Of a DNA stretch of 64,000 nt, positions 41,884-50,654 are shown in pieces. Within the stretch, counting starts at the first letter, position 1, and every line of letters starts with the position of its first letter. Source of the stretch: Cryoendolithus antarcticus (lineage: Eukaryota > Ascomycota > Dothideomycetes > Cladosporiales > Cladosporiaceae); assembly GCA_002077065.1 (NCBI GenBank), contig NAJO01000044.1, forward strand, positions 186,001-250,000. Direction: 5' to 3'. The notes under the pieces were generated by a model, which worked only from the letters and a program-made list of their open reading frames with translations, was not told where the DNA came from and did no database searches. Position numbers and translations under genes: made by a program.

Positions 41884-42847
41884 ATGAAGATTCTCACGCC
41901 CGAGGAGGAGCAAGCGCATTACAAGTACGCACGCGACCAGATCTGCACCCCAGTAATGATACACTGACAACGTTCCAGTGCGACGCTCAAAGGCGGCATA
42001 GGCGGTGGCGTCGCGGGCGTACTCGTCGGCACTGGCGCAGTAGCAGCAGCATCAGCCCGCTACCCATTCTTCCGCGGCCTGACCCTGCCCTTCCGTACTT
42101 TCCTTGTCGTCTCGTCAGGCACATTCGCAGGTATGAGTTGATCCAGTAATCAGACTTCTGCTGGAGCTCCTTACTAACGTCAGGACAGCCATCATCTCCG
42201 CCGACAAATACTCTCGCTACTACGAACAATCCCGCCACCCCGAATCGCGCTACGAGGATGAGTCGAAATCACTGCAAGACCAACTAAACTCGCAAAAGTC
42301 CACCCAGGAGCGCACAGTCCAATGGGCAGAAGACAACAAATATTCCATCGTCTTCGGCTCCTGGGTCGCCTCCATGGCCACAGCCCTCGGCATAGTCGGC
42401 CGCAGCCCTTACCTCACAGGCCAGCAGAAGTTGGTGCAAGCACGTGTCTACGCCCAAGGCCTTACAATGGCCGTCGTCATCGCCTCACTGGCACTCGAAG
42501 GCTCAGACTCTGCTCGCGGCAAAGGGCGGTGGGAGACGGTGAAGATTCTGGACCCGAATGATCCGACGCACAAACATGTGATTGAGAAGAAGATCCACCA
42601 CGAGCGCTACGCAGGAGAGGATCAATGGAGGGATATGGTCGAGGCGGAGGAGGAGCGGATCAAGGAGCGGGAGACTGCTGTGAACCATGAGAGGGAGAAG
42701 GAGCATAAGAAGAACGGCTCGTCGGGGAAGAAGGGCGATGGCAATGGACACAGCGAGGGTAAAGGCAAAGTGGCTGAGAAGAAGGTTGATCTGGAGCATG
42801 GGAAGAAGGTGGAGGAGGCGAAGGATAAGAAGATTAATGCGCCTTGA
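41884..42847 (+). CDS. RCF2: Respiratory supercomplex factor 2 homologue (HIG1 domain)
   Basis: Exons 41884-41924, 41979-42130 and 42189-42847, 283 aa; introns 54 nt (phase 2) and 58 nt (phase 1). The N terminus 'MKILTPEEEQAHYNATLKG' leads into a Gly/Ala-rich helix 'GGGVAGVLVGTGAVAAASA' and a second helix 'TFLVVSSGTFAAIISADKYS'. A HIG1-type helix pair follows: 'FGSWVASMATALGIVGR' and 'ARVYAQGLTMAVVIASLAL'. In yeast Rcf2 binds cytochrome c oxidase and the bc1-oxidase supercomplex in the inner mitochondrial membrane. The C-terminal 90 residues are a charged Lys/Glu tail, longer than in yeast Rcf2. Confidence 0.92.
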
Positions 42848-43236
42848 GGGGAGTTCTGCTCGCTTGTGTGTTACACTCAACTGGTTGAATTTCAATGCAT
42901 AGATGACGAGGTTGGCATGTTGGTGGTGGGACGATGTAGGGTATTTCGATGAGCACATGGCGGACTTTGTATATATGGAACATTTCTCCTTTCCTTGCGC
43001 TCATGCAGTCACACGACGCTATCCTGCTGTGTAATTGAAGGCGGACATGGCACACTGGCGGTTGGCGAGTCGAAGTGGGTGCTTATACCGATGTAGATTC
43101 ATGGGAGAACGGAAGATGCGACTCCATGCTGCGGGGTACGTCCATAAATATACGAAGCCGCTAGCCAACGACCGTCTCATCCCTTCCCGCCGTTGCCGGC
43201 ATCAAACATATATCATCCACCTCCTCCCAAACGCAA
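42848..43236. other. Intergenic between convergent genes
   Basis: 3' flanks of RCF2 and PNS1. Nothing supported. Confidence 0.45.
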
Positions 43237-45508
43237 TCAGTCTCCTCCAAACATCTCCCCCGCCTCCCTACAATACCTGGCCTCCCCCCTGCCCCCCGCA
43301 GTCTCACTAGCCCAACACACAACACCCGCGTCAAGCGTAGCCCCAACGACATTCTCCACAGCGCCCAGCACCGCAAAGCCAATAGTTCCCGCTATGAGCG
43401 CCACAATGTAGGCGTACAGACTGCCCTTCAGCCCTGCGCCGGACTCAGTGGCGATCTTGAGATTGTGCGCTGTGCGGACCCAGCCGCCGAAGGCTAGTGC
43501 GACGCTCACGAGCCAGCGCGTGGCTTGCAGCAGGAGCTTGGCGAGGCGGTAGGGCAGGAGTGGCGAGTCTGGGGAGCCGACGGGGCTGAAGGAGGAGGGG
43601 GAGAGCGTGTTGGAGGGATTGGTGCGGGAGACGAAGTTGAGTGTGCTCATGTTCCGGGCGGAGATTGAGAGCGGCTGCGAGTGGATTGCGGCGTAGGTGA
43701 GGGTTAGAGGATTGGTGAGAGTAGCGAGTGAGGTCGGGATCAGGGCGTAGAAGCACATGTTTAGCAGTCCGGAGAGGCGGCCGGGCAGGATTATGAGCGG
43801 CAGGCGGACGAGGAGGGAGAGGAAGGTTGAGAGGCAGATCGTGCCCAGCAGTGCGCCGGTAGCGTGCAGGAAGGACGCTTTGACTACGGCTTCGCTTGTG
43901 GGTTGCGCGGGGGCGTAGCGGTGGAAGTACCACTGGCTGACTGTTGCAGCTGTTGTCGCGCGCTGGATGCCCGAGATGATACCTAGGGTCCAGAGATACT
44001 GCAGGGCAAAGAAGGCGCCCAGCCACCAGGCGTTGGCGTCGAGCAGAAACTTGCGTGCGCCTACTAGCGTGCCGTTCAGGAAGATGCGCTCGAACATGAG
44101 CATCCAGATCCAAGTGCATGTGACCGTCGCTGCGAGCGTGCCGAAGCCGAGAACGACCAGCCAAGGCGATGCGGTCAAGATGCGTGTGCTAAACTCGAGT
44201 ATCGAGATCGACTTTGCGAGACTATGCCGCGATTTGACGACGGACATGATCCAGAAGATGGCGAGCATGGCTGGGATGAGAGACAGCCATCGCATCGCCT
44301 TGTCTTGTATACTCGTGCCGTGCCACTCGCCCTTGAAGCTGCTGATCAGCGGGTACAGGGCGAATGCGATCAGCACAGTCGGCACTGCGACAATGAGGGT
44401 ATACACCAGCGGTCGGACGTAGTGTCGCAGTAGTGACAGCCAGATACATGCGACGATCACTGCGATCATAGTGTCCCACAACAGCATGCTGGTGCTTCCT
44501 CGCAGTGCACTGTAGATCGAGTCGCCAAGCGGCTTCTTCGACGAAGGTGTTGATGTATGGAACCACGTCAAAACGAAAGCTCCGAACATCGCGAACAGCG
44601 ATATCTGCCAGAGAGTCGCCCAGAAAGCATCGTGCTTCGGCGGCTCCAGCGCTGGTAGTATCACAGTCGGTGGCACACTCTCTCGATCGGGTGACTGCGG
44701 TCTCGGCATGCCCAGCAGAGCTTCCTCGTCCGTTTCTCGTGGCATGAAGGCGCTGTACTGTGTGTCTTGCTTCTGTGGTCGCAATGTCTGTATCGGCGCA
44801 GGTCGATCGTCCAGATCGCTGATTGGTGACAGATTTGCAAGTGTCTCGGGCACATCAGCCGTCATTGTGCTCTCCAGATCCACATCGACGAGCCTGCCTT
44901 TTCCTTTCGTGCTTGCCTCCGACCCAGGAGTACTTCTAGAGTCCTGCAGCGGCAGCTCCTTCGATGTCCGTGTCCTGCCCCTTGGCGCACTTCGATCTCT
45001 GTCGTGGTCCTGCCCTTCCGGTTGCCGCTCCAGCTTCTCCACAGTATCATCCTCCATCTCCGAACTTTCAGTCATGTGGCTCCGCCCGAAGTGCTGTCGA
45101 CTTCGCTGCAGCGCGTACATGTCCTCCACCTCCCTCTCATGCTCATCGCCCTCGTCCTCCTCTTCGAAGTCGCCGTGCGCGGAGTAGAAGAGTGGCGCTT
45201 GCGGATCTTGTCGCGATAGTCGTCCAGCGAAGGGGAAGCGCGATTGTGAGGATGCCTGCTGCTGTTGCTGGTATGGGTTCGGCATGCCGGGTCGCTGGAC
45301 ATAGCGGGAGTTCGTGTCTAGTCGTCGGCGGTCGAGAGGTTGTCGCGAGCGACTTGAGCGATCGCCTTGTTGTGAGAAGGAGAGATGTGCGTTGGATTGC
45401 TGGAGAAAACGGGAGGCATCTGTGCTTGAGATTAGTCACGCGATCATGGCGGGAGTGATGAGTGGTGTTTCGTGAGTGACACTCGCTAGGCTTACATTCG
45501 GAGAACAT
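43237..45508 (-). CDS. PNS1: Choline transporter-like protein PNS1 (SLC44/CTL)
   Basis: Exons 45496-45508 and 43237-45419 (minus), 731 aa; the first exon is only 13 nt and the 76-nt phase-1 intron (gtaagc...cacag) joins it to give 'MFSEYASRFLQQSNAHLSF', the start I know from ascomycete members. About 210 disordered acidic residues precede the transporter domain, which begins at 'ATLWQISLFAMFGAFVLTW' and has ten or so membrane helices, with 'MLLWDTMIAVIVACIWLSLL', 'WTLGIISGIQRATTAATVSQWYF' (the conserved CTL region, split here across two helices) and 'GFAVLGAVENVVGA' at the end. CTL proteins sit in the plasma membrane; some move choline or ethanolamine. Confidence 0.94.
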
Positions 45509-46052
45509 GGTGTTAGAGAGCTCAAGGCTCCCTCTGAGTGTGCCGCAATCGGCCACTCAGTGATGCAGTGTATGCTCGCTCACAGCTCAAGTGAAGCTGG
45601 TCGAGTCGGTTGTAGACGCCGGATGCAGCGAGCTCGCTCTAATGATGTCGTAGGCAGCACCGTGAAAGTCGACAGCAGTGTATGGATGAGTATGTGCGAT
45701 GAAGTGTGGGAGATGTGTAAGAGAGTAGGATTAGCAGCGTAGGTGTACAGTTCGTGAGTCAGTAGGAGCGATCACACTGCGCCTGGGTTGACGTGGATAA
45801 GGCGACCGGGTGACGATACCAGCCATGCGGAGTACCGAAGTCTATTGGGTCCTGCGGGCCGTGCCGCACATGCATGATCAACTTCGTCTTTGACAGACGC
45901 CCGAACATGTAGCATGACTTTATATTCCCCAAACAAAACTTAGCGTTTCCAGCATCTTCCTCTTTGATGGCCAAGCTGACTGTCGTATCTTGTGTCTCCT
46001 CCTTCATCGTCGCCTGCCATTGATTCTGCCCTTAGAGTGCCTAGTTGCCATA
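45509..46052. other. Intergenic upstream of PNS1
   Basis: 544 bases containing the PNS1 promoter and the 3' flank of the type C gene at 46053. A minus-strand 82-codon frame at 45759-46007 begins with an acidic 'MKEETQDTT' and contains 'GNAKFCLGNIKS', faintly like a core start; there is no LRxQ or intron before it, so I do not call it. Confidence 0.45.
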
Positions 46053-46504
46053 TCACTGAGAAGTACACCCCTCAAGAGTGTGGCCATGGTCCACGCGCAA
46101 AGCACCTGCGCAGGAATGACAGATCGTTTCGTCTGTTCGCTTTGCAAGTTCGGCCATCGCTGCCATGGTCGAGTCGTAGTCCCCGGGCGCGGCCATCAGA
46201 CAATCGAGTTGGCGATGATGAGGCTCGAAGTACACTACGCCTGCCACATGTCTCCCACCCTTACTTGGAGTAAGGACGTAGAAGGTTGGAGAAGCAGGTG
46301 AGCCAGCGGGGCCGCCGATATGGGGAAAGGGTTTGCGTCCGTATGGCGATGCTGTCATGGACATCTGGTACAGTACTGTGATGTTGTCTGTGTTTGAGGT
46401 CAGCAAAGGCGCGCAATCGACCTTTGACATTGCTCACTGATTATTCGCGCGCGGAGAGCCTCCACTTCGACACAGCGGCTGGCGTGAGCTGCGGCAGCCT
46501 CCAT
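46053..46504 (-). CDS. Type C family protein 4 (NAR core, divergent)
   Basis: Exons 46438-46504 and 46053-46387 (minus), 133 aa; 50-nt phase-1 intron (gtgagc...cacag). Exon 1 is 67 nt and ends 'EVEALRARII'; exon 2 starts 'NNITVLYQM'. The core reads 'PTFYVLTPSK', 'HVAGVVYFEPHHRQLDCLM', 'DSTMAAMAELAKR'. It resembles its neighbour at 46813 in exon 1 length (67 nt), junction and 'T-x-L-Y-x-(M/I)', and more loosely the 13-17 kb genes. The first in-frame ATG after an upstream stop is at 46504. Ends in 'CHSCAGALRVDHGH', absent from others. Function unknown. Confidence 0.65.
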
Positions 46505-46812
46505 AATGGCGTTGGTTCCGACTCCACTGATAAGTCGTTGATTCCTTATTTGCGTGGCTATTGCCAATGAGTGGAGTTTCAATTTGGTAGATCTTGGTGA
46601 ATCTTTGGAAAGCAGTGCTGATGCAATTTCCTGCGCGGCCGCGATGCACGTCACACAGGAGGAAAGCACGATCGGCTTTCGAGATGATGGGAGTTAGGGA
46701 GGTACAAGCGCTACATCCAGTCTGTGCCAAAACTTAGTGTACGCTCAGAACCCACGATAACTGTAGGCAGAAAATTTGCTGCAAGCCTCGCACTACCATT
46801 GTTCGCGCAATT
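46505..46812. other. Spacer between type C genes 4 and 5
   Basis: 308 bases; frames here overlap in three phases on the minus strand but contain in-frame stops before the ATG at 46504. Promoter of gene 4 expected. Confidence 0.4.
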
Positions 46813-47306
46813 TCACCAGCTGCCAGCCCGCCAAACGTCTAAGCATTCACCACGCGCCTGGACTTCTCCCCGTCCACAGACCCTCCGCCTCATGCCGATC
46901 CCAAGGCGAAGTGGGTAACCTAGCGACGTTTGCGTCTTTCCCAGCAGATCCCCCAAAGCTGCAAGATCCGAGTGCACCGTGCAAGTGGTCAAGAGGTAGA
47001 TTATCTTGCCGTCGCGGGTATTGCAGTAGGCAACGTTCGCCCAATAGCGGCCTTCGGTCTCGGCAGTGATGACGAAAAGTTGGGGAACTGCAGCAGGCGC
47101 CAGTAATGGCAACGCAAAGGGTCCCTCGATGCGGGGAAAGTCCGCGACCCGTTTGGCGATGTGGTATAAGATGGTGGTGTTGTCTTGATCACTGTCAGTA
47201 CTCCGTATCGGTGAGACTGCGATGTCAGGATAGACTTGCCGATGATTTGGGCGCGGAGATTCTGGGTCGCCATGTGGCGGACGAGTGGTGGATTGTGATT
47301 CTCCAT
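46813..47306 (-). CDS. Type C family protein 5 with a GC-AG intron
   Basis: Exons 47240-47306 and 46813-47183 (minus), 145 aa. Exon 1 (67 nt) encodes 'MENHNPPLVRHMATQNLRAQII'-type sequence ending NLRAQII; the phase-1 intron starts with gcaagt (a GC donor) and ends atcaag, 56 nt. Exon 2 begins 'DNTTILYHIAKRVADFP'. Core: 'PQLFVITAET', 'YWANVAYCNTRDGKIIYLL', 'TVHSDLAALGDLLGK', the last matching 'CHSDFAAMQS' and 'CDLAALRSL' of type A proteins. Using any nearby GT donor breaks the frame relative to its paralogue, so the GC donor is the best fit. C terminus Arg/Gly-rich. Function unknown. Confidence 0.65.
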
Positions 47307-47962
47307 CTTGGTTCTGATGGTGTTTTTCTTGGAGCGATGCTTGGTTCGTGTGTGATTGCAGGAGAGAGTGAACTACAGTCCGTGGCACTCGGCCTCTTCT
47401 GGGAGCGCATCGAAGATCGACGCAACATGTCAAGTATGAGAAGGCAGGTGCGATCAAGATCCATCGAGCGCTTGGCTCGTCCAGCACGACAAGGCATGCT
47501 TCCCGCGTCGACCTTCACTTCGCCTACCTCCGCATCGTAAGAGACGCTACTTCAGCTGACCAGCTTTCCCGAGCAGCTTCTCCGCCCCAGCCAACTGCGC
47601 CTCCAACGCAGCGAGCATGGTCCACATGGCTCAGAAGTCATTAAATACTATATCTCTCGGAAAACACAGCATGCGATGCCACACTGGCCTGTTACATTCC
47701 CGTTGCCTCTGCAGTCTCGATATAGAAGCGTGGACTAAGCTCGTAAGTCGTACCTCCAGAGCATAGATCGAGAATGCGCTGCTTTCGCCCATAACTTGGG
47801 CGTAACATCACTGAGCTGAGACCTGAGTGAGTCCTTCTGGACGTCGGCGAAGATGCTCGGTATAAAGCTGTCGCATTGTCTGGTACACGGATCAGCTGAT
47901 GGAGTAGCCAAGACACGAGTGATTGCATGCTGTACCATTTCTACCTGGCAGTCTGCAGACAG
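47307..47962. other. Intergenic, no gene supported
   Basis: 656 bases between minus-strand genes. Longer overlapping minus-strand frames reach 47518 in other phases but lack a splice to the family core. Nothing else recognised. Confidence 0.45.
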
Positions 47963-48676
47963 TCACTCCATCTCCCGCTGGAGCTGCAGATCCGCAAGTT
48001 GCTGCTCACCATGCCAGTAGTGCTGCTGCAGAAGCCGATGCTCCTCCATGAGTTGCTGATGCTCGCAAACGAGACTTTGGTGGTCGTCTTCGAGCTGCAA
48101 ATGCTTCCTGGTGAGGAGCAAGTTCTCGCTGGTCACGCGGTGATTGTCCGCTATCATCCGTTGATGAATCCCCAACAGCCGCGTGTGTTCTGCGCCGGTC
48201 TTCTTTTGCGTGTCTAGGAGTCGCTCGAATTGCTCATCGTGCTCCTTCATTTTGATTTCATTGGCAGCCATGATCGGATGGAGTCGGTCTTGAAACTTCT
48301 GAACCTCGGACGCCAACATATCTTCAAACACTTTCTTCTCGGCCCGCATTTGCTCTGCTGCGCGTTCCCTCTCCACCCTTTCGGCTTCTTGCCGGCGCCT
48401 TTTCAGCACCGTCTCATATATTCCTCTCGCTGCCCGAATACCCTCTACAACGCGCTCCTCACTCGCGGGTACTTGAGTATTAATGGAGACAAGTACGTTG
48501 TCGATCTCCTGCTGGCATACCACCTTGATCGCATTTTCATAAACCTCGAGGTCGCGGTCGGCTATACCACCGTTCTGTGAACGGGATTCGACGATTCTTT
48601 CCTCGCAGCGCGATATCATTGCGCGTAGGCCGTTCTTCCATGTACCTCCTGGGAAAATGAGCGGATTGGGATCCAT
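47963..48676 (-). CDS. Coiled-coil protein, unknown
   Basis: Single exon, 237 aa. From about residue 90 onward the sequence is an almost unbroken charged helix with heptad-like spacing ('RRRQEAERVERERAAEQMRA', 'EHDEQFERLLDTQ', 'LQLEDDHQSLVCEHQQLMEE'). The first 60 residues ('GTWKNGLRAMISRCEERIVE') also look helical. No catalytic or targeting motif seen, no family recognised. Same strand as the type C genes downstream and the putative tail-anchored gene upstream. Confidence 0.65.
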   Translation of the reverse strand: MDPNPLIFPGGTWKNGLRAMISRCEERIVESRSQNGGIADRDLEVYENAIKVVCQQEIDNVLVSINTQVPASEERVVEGIRAARGIYETVLKRRRQEAERVERERAAEQMRAEKKVFEDMLASEVQKFQDRLHPIMAANEIKMKEHDEQFERLLDTQKKTGAEHTRLLGIHQRMIADNHRVTSENLLLTRKHLQLEDDHQSLVCEHQQLMEEHRLLQQHYWHGEQQLADLQLQREME

Positions 48677-48902
48677 CCTAGCTAGCGAGAGGAGTTGTAG
48701 GCTAGGTTAGGGCAGGTTGTGTGAGATTCGCGACGCAGGTGTAGTGATGCCTTGGATGGTAGGTATTGGCCGTCTGACCGTGAAGTACAAGCGTTGGCGG
48801 TATTATAAAACTGTAATTTAAAACGTCCTGAGGTGCGCTGTGTGACCACCGCTCAAGTCGTACCTTCCTTGAGAGACAGACTTGGCACGTGCTACACCTC
48901 CT

Positions 48903-49447
48903 CTACCAGATCAACAAACAAAGCATGCTGACCAGCACGATGGCTGAAGCGACCCAATGCACCTCGTCTAGAATCACTGGACACTGTAAGCAATGAAGGT
49001 GTCGAAGGACGGGGAAACGAACTCACTGGCAAGCACTAAGAGCATAATATCCATTACTTCAGTCCCGACTGCCAACCAAGTCGGACAGCTTGAGTCGAAG
49101 TCATCTCCGGAGCTACCTGGCTCCAGGCACGTCTGTGCCATAGACGTAGCATCAGGTTGAGTACCAGTCTCCATCACCACCACTCGATGAAGATTCGCTG
49201 TGTGACTCCTATGTGCCACATCAAACTCTGCGAAGCTTTCGTCGAGCGAGACAGTCTCATCGAAGGGGAAGATGGTTTCATCGTCGTCGCTGAACTCATC
49301 GGTGTGCCGTTCGGGATGTGGTCTGTGGAATGGGACGTCGTGGCGCGCATTTTCCCATGACTGGAACTTTCTCCACATACTGCCGCCGATCGATGAGCTT
49401 GAGCGAGAGGGTTTCGGCATGCTGATAACAGGATGTTTCCCGTACAT
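48903..49447 (-). CDS. Putative tail-anchored membrane protein, unknown
   Basis: Exons 49027-49447 and 48903-48976 (minus), 164 aa; 50-nt phase-1 intron (gtgagt...gtccag). Splicing replaces a meaningless tail by 'DEVHWVASAIVLVSMLCLLIW', a clear membrane helix ending two residues from the stop, preceded by a first hydrophobic run 'EVMDIMLLVLA'. The N-terminal 130 residues are soluble and acidic ('DEFSDDDETIFPFDE', 'SLDESFAEFDVAHRS'). Starting ATG at 49447; another in frame at 49420. The topology suggests a protein held in a membrane by its C terminus (inference). Family not recognised. Confidence 0.6.
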
Positions 49448-49571
49448 GAGAGTGTGCAGCGAATAGACGAAAGTTTGAGGTAGTCTGATGGGCGAAGCCA
49501 CCAAGCAGTCACTGTTCTAGCCAGGATAGGTCCGTAGTGAATGAATTCGTGAAAGATGTATCGTAATCGCC

Positions 49572-50423
49572 TCATGGTCGGCGGTCAGCATCCTTGTAAG
49601 GCGATCGGCTTCTACTGCGTCTTTCACTGTAGCGTCGAGGCTTATCGGTGCGCTCCCGGCTCCTTGACCCAACATGCGAATCACGATGATCTCGTGATCT
49701 CGCATCCTTGTGATGCCGCCTAGTCCCCCGCTCTCGTGAACGTTGATCGCTGCGCCTGTCGTCCCTTCCGGAACGCCGCCGATGCTCTCGCGACCTTGAC
49801 CTTGACCGCGAGTGATGCGTATGGCTCCTTCTCCCATCTCGAGATCGTGACCTCGAACGATGTCGATGACTTCGCTTTTTGTCGTAATCGCGTGATCTCG
49901 AGCGTGATCGGTGCTTGCGCTTCTCCCGTCGTCGGTCCTTTCCTTGCTCACGATCCCGCGCCCCGCCTCTGCTCCGACTGCGAGACCTTCGCGCGTCTGT
50001 GCCCTTCAACCCAAGCTTCGCCCCGTCCCCGTCTTCCTCCTCGACATTGAGCACCTCTCTCAATGCCTCATTGATCTTCTTCTGACTTGCAGCATCTCCA
50101 ATCGGGACTAAGTTCGCATTCTCGCGATCTGGTACAGGCAGTCCCAATGCCTTCGCCATGGCATCCTCCTCAGCCTCCTTCACCTTCCGCAGCTCCTCTT
50201 TCCTCGCGATGCGTGCCAGTTCAGCCCTCTCCTCGGGCGTCTTGTCGGCGTCGTCAGCTTTGGCGTACCAATTCAGATCCTTCCCCTTCTGCCAACGGCC
50301 GACTGGTGCCATGAGAGAGTGGCCCAGGTAGTTCTCCCGCTGGGTGTCGGTCTTGACGGCATCCCAAGAGAAATTGACGCCGCCGCGGGAGCCCGACTTG
50401 CGGACTGACTGCAGTAGGTCCAT
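49572..50423 (-). CDS. MMtag-family protein (multiple myeloma tumour-associated 2 homologue)
   Basis: Single exon, 283 aa. The N-terminal domain '[20 protein letters not shown]', '[19 protein letters not shown]' and 'NWYAK' is the MMtag (kinase phosphorylation) domain, near-identical in spacing to animal members. A helical '[20 protein letters not shown]' region follows, then 'ALGLPV'. The C-terminal 140 residues are Arg/Ser/His-rich with many RS dipeptides, pointing to a nuclear-speckle or splicing association (inference). Biochemical role is poorly known in the family. Divergent with glucosidase I across 231 bases. Confidence 0.9.
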   Translation of the reverse strand: MDLLQSVRKSGSRGGVNFSWDAVKTDTQRENYLGHSLMAPVGRWQKGKDLNWYAKADDADKTPEERAELARIARKEELRKVKEAEEDAMAKALGLPVPDRENANLVPIGDAASQKKINEALREVLNVEEEDGDGAKLGLKGTDARRSRSRSRGGARDREQGKDRRREKRKHRSRSRSRDYDKKRSHRHRSRSRSRDGRRSHTHHSRSRSRSREHRRRSGRDDRRSDQRSRERGTRRHHKDARSRDHRDSHVGSRSRERTDKPRRYSERRSRSRSPYKDADRRP

Positions 50424-50654
50424 GGCGCCGGTATTGAGTGAAAGCTGAACTGGATCAACACCCAGGATACAGCATATAGCTCAGCAATTTGAAGGGGCAA
50501 GTGAAGCCGAGAGAGATCTGCAGACGTTGAAACAAGAAGTTGTACCTGCATCAGCGGGGCGGGGCGGGGCGGAGTGTGGGGGCGGAACACCTCCACGCCT
50601 CGAAAGTCGAGTGTCGGCCATTGGACAAGTGTACAGATTCACGTTCTAGCAAGC
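50424..50654. promoter_or_regulatory. Divergent promoter with GC-box-like tandem
   Basis: Short shared promoter of the MMtag-family gene and glucosidase I. At 50554-50574 a ggggc pentamer is repeated three to four times, forming GC-box-like sequence that zinc-finger activators could bind (inference). Confidence 0.55.

Noticed and set aside
43445..44164. 239-codon minus-strand frame inside PNS1
   Set aside because: Arg/His/Pro-rich composition typical of an out-of-frame shadow of the transporter.
45759..46007. 82-codon minus-strand frame with GNAKFCLGN resembling a core start
   Set aside because: No LRxQ segment, no intron and no further core landmarks.
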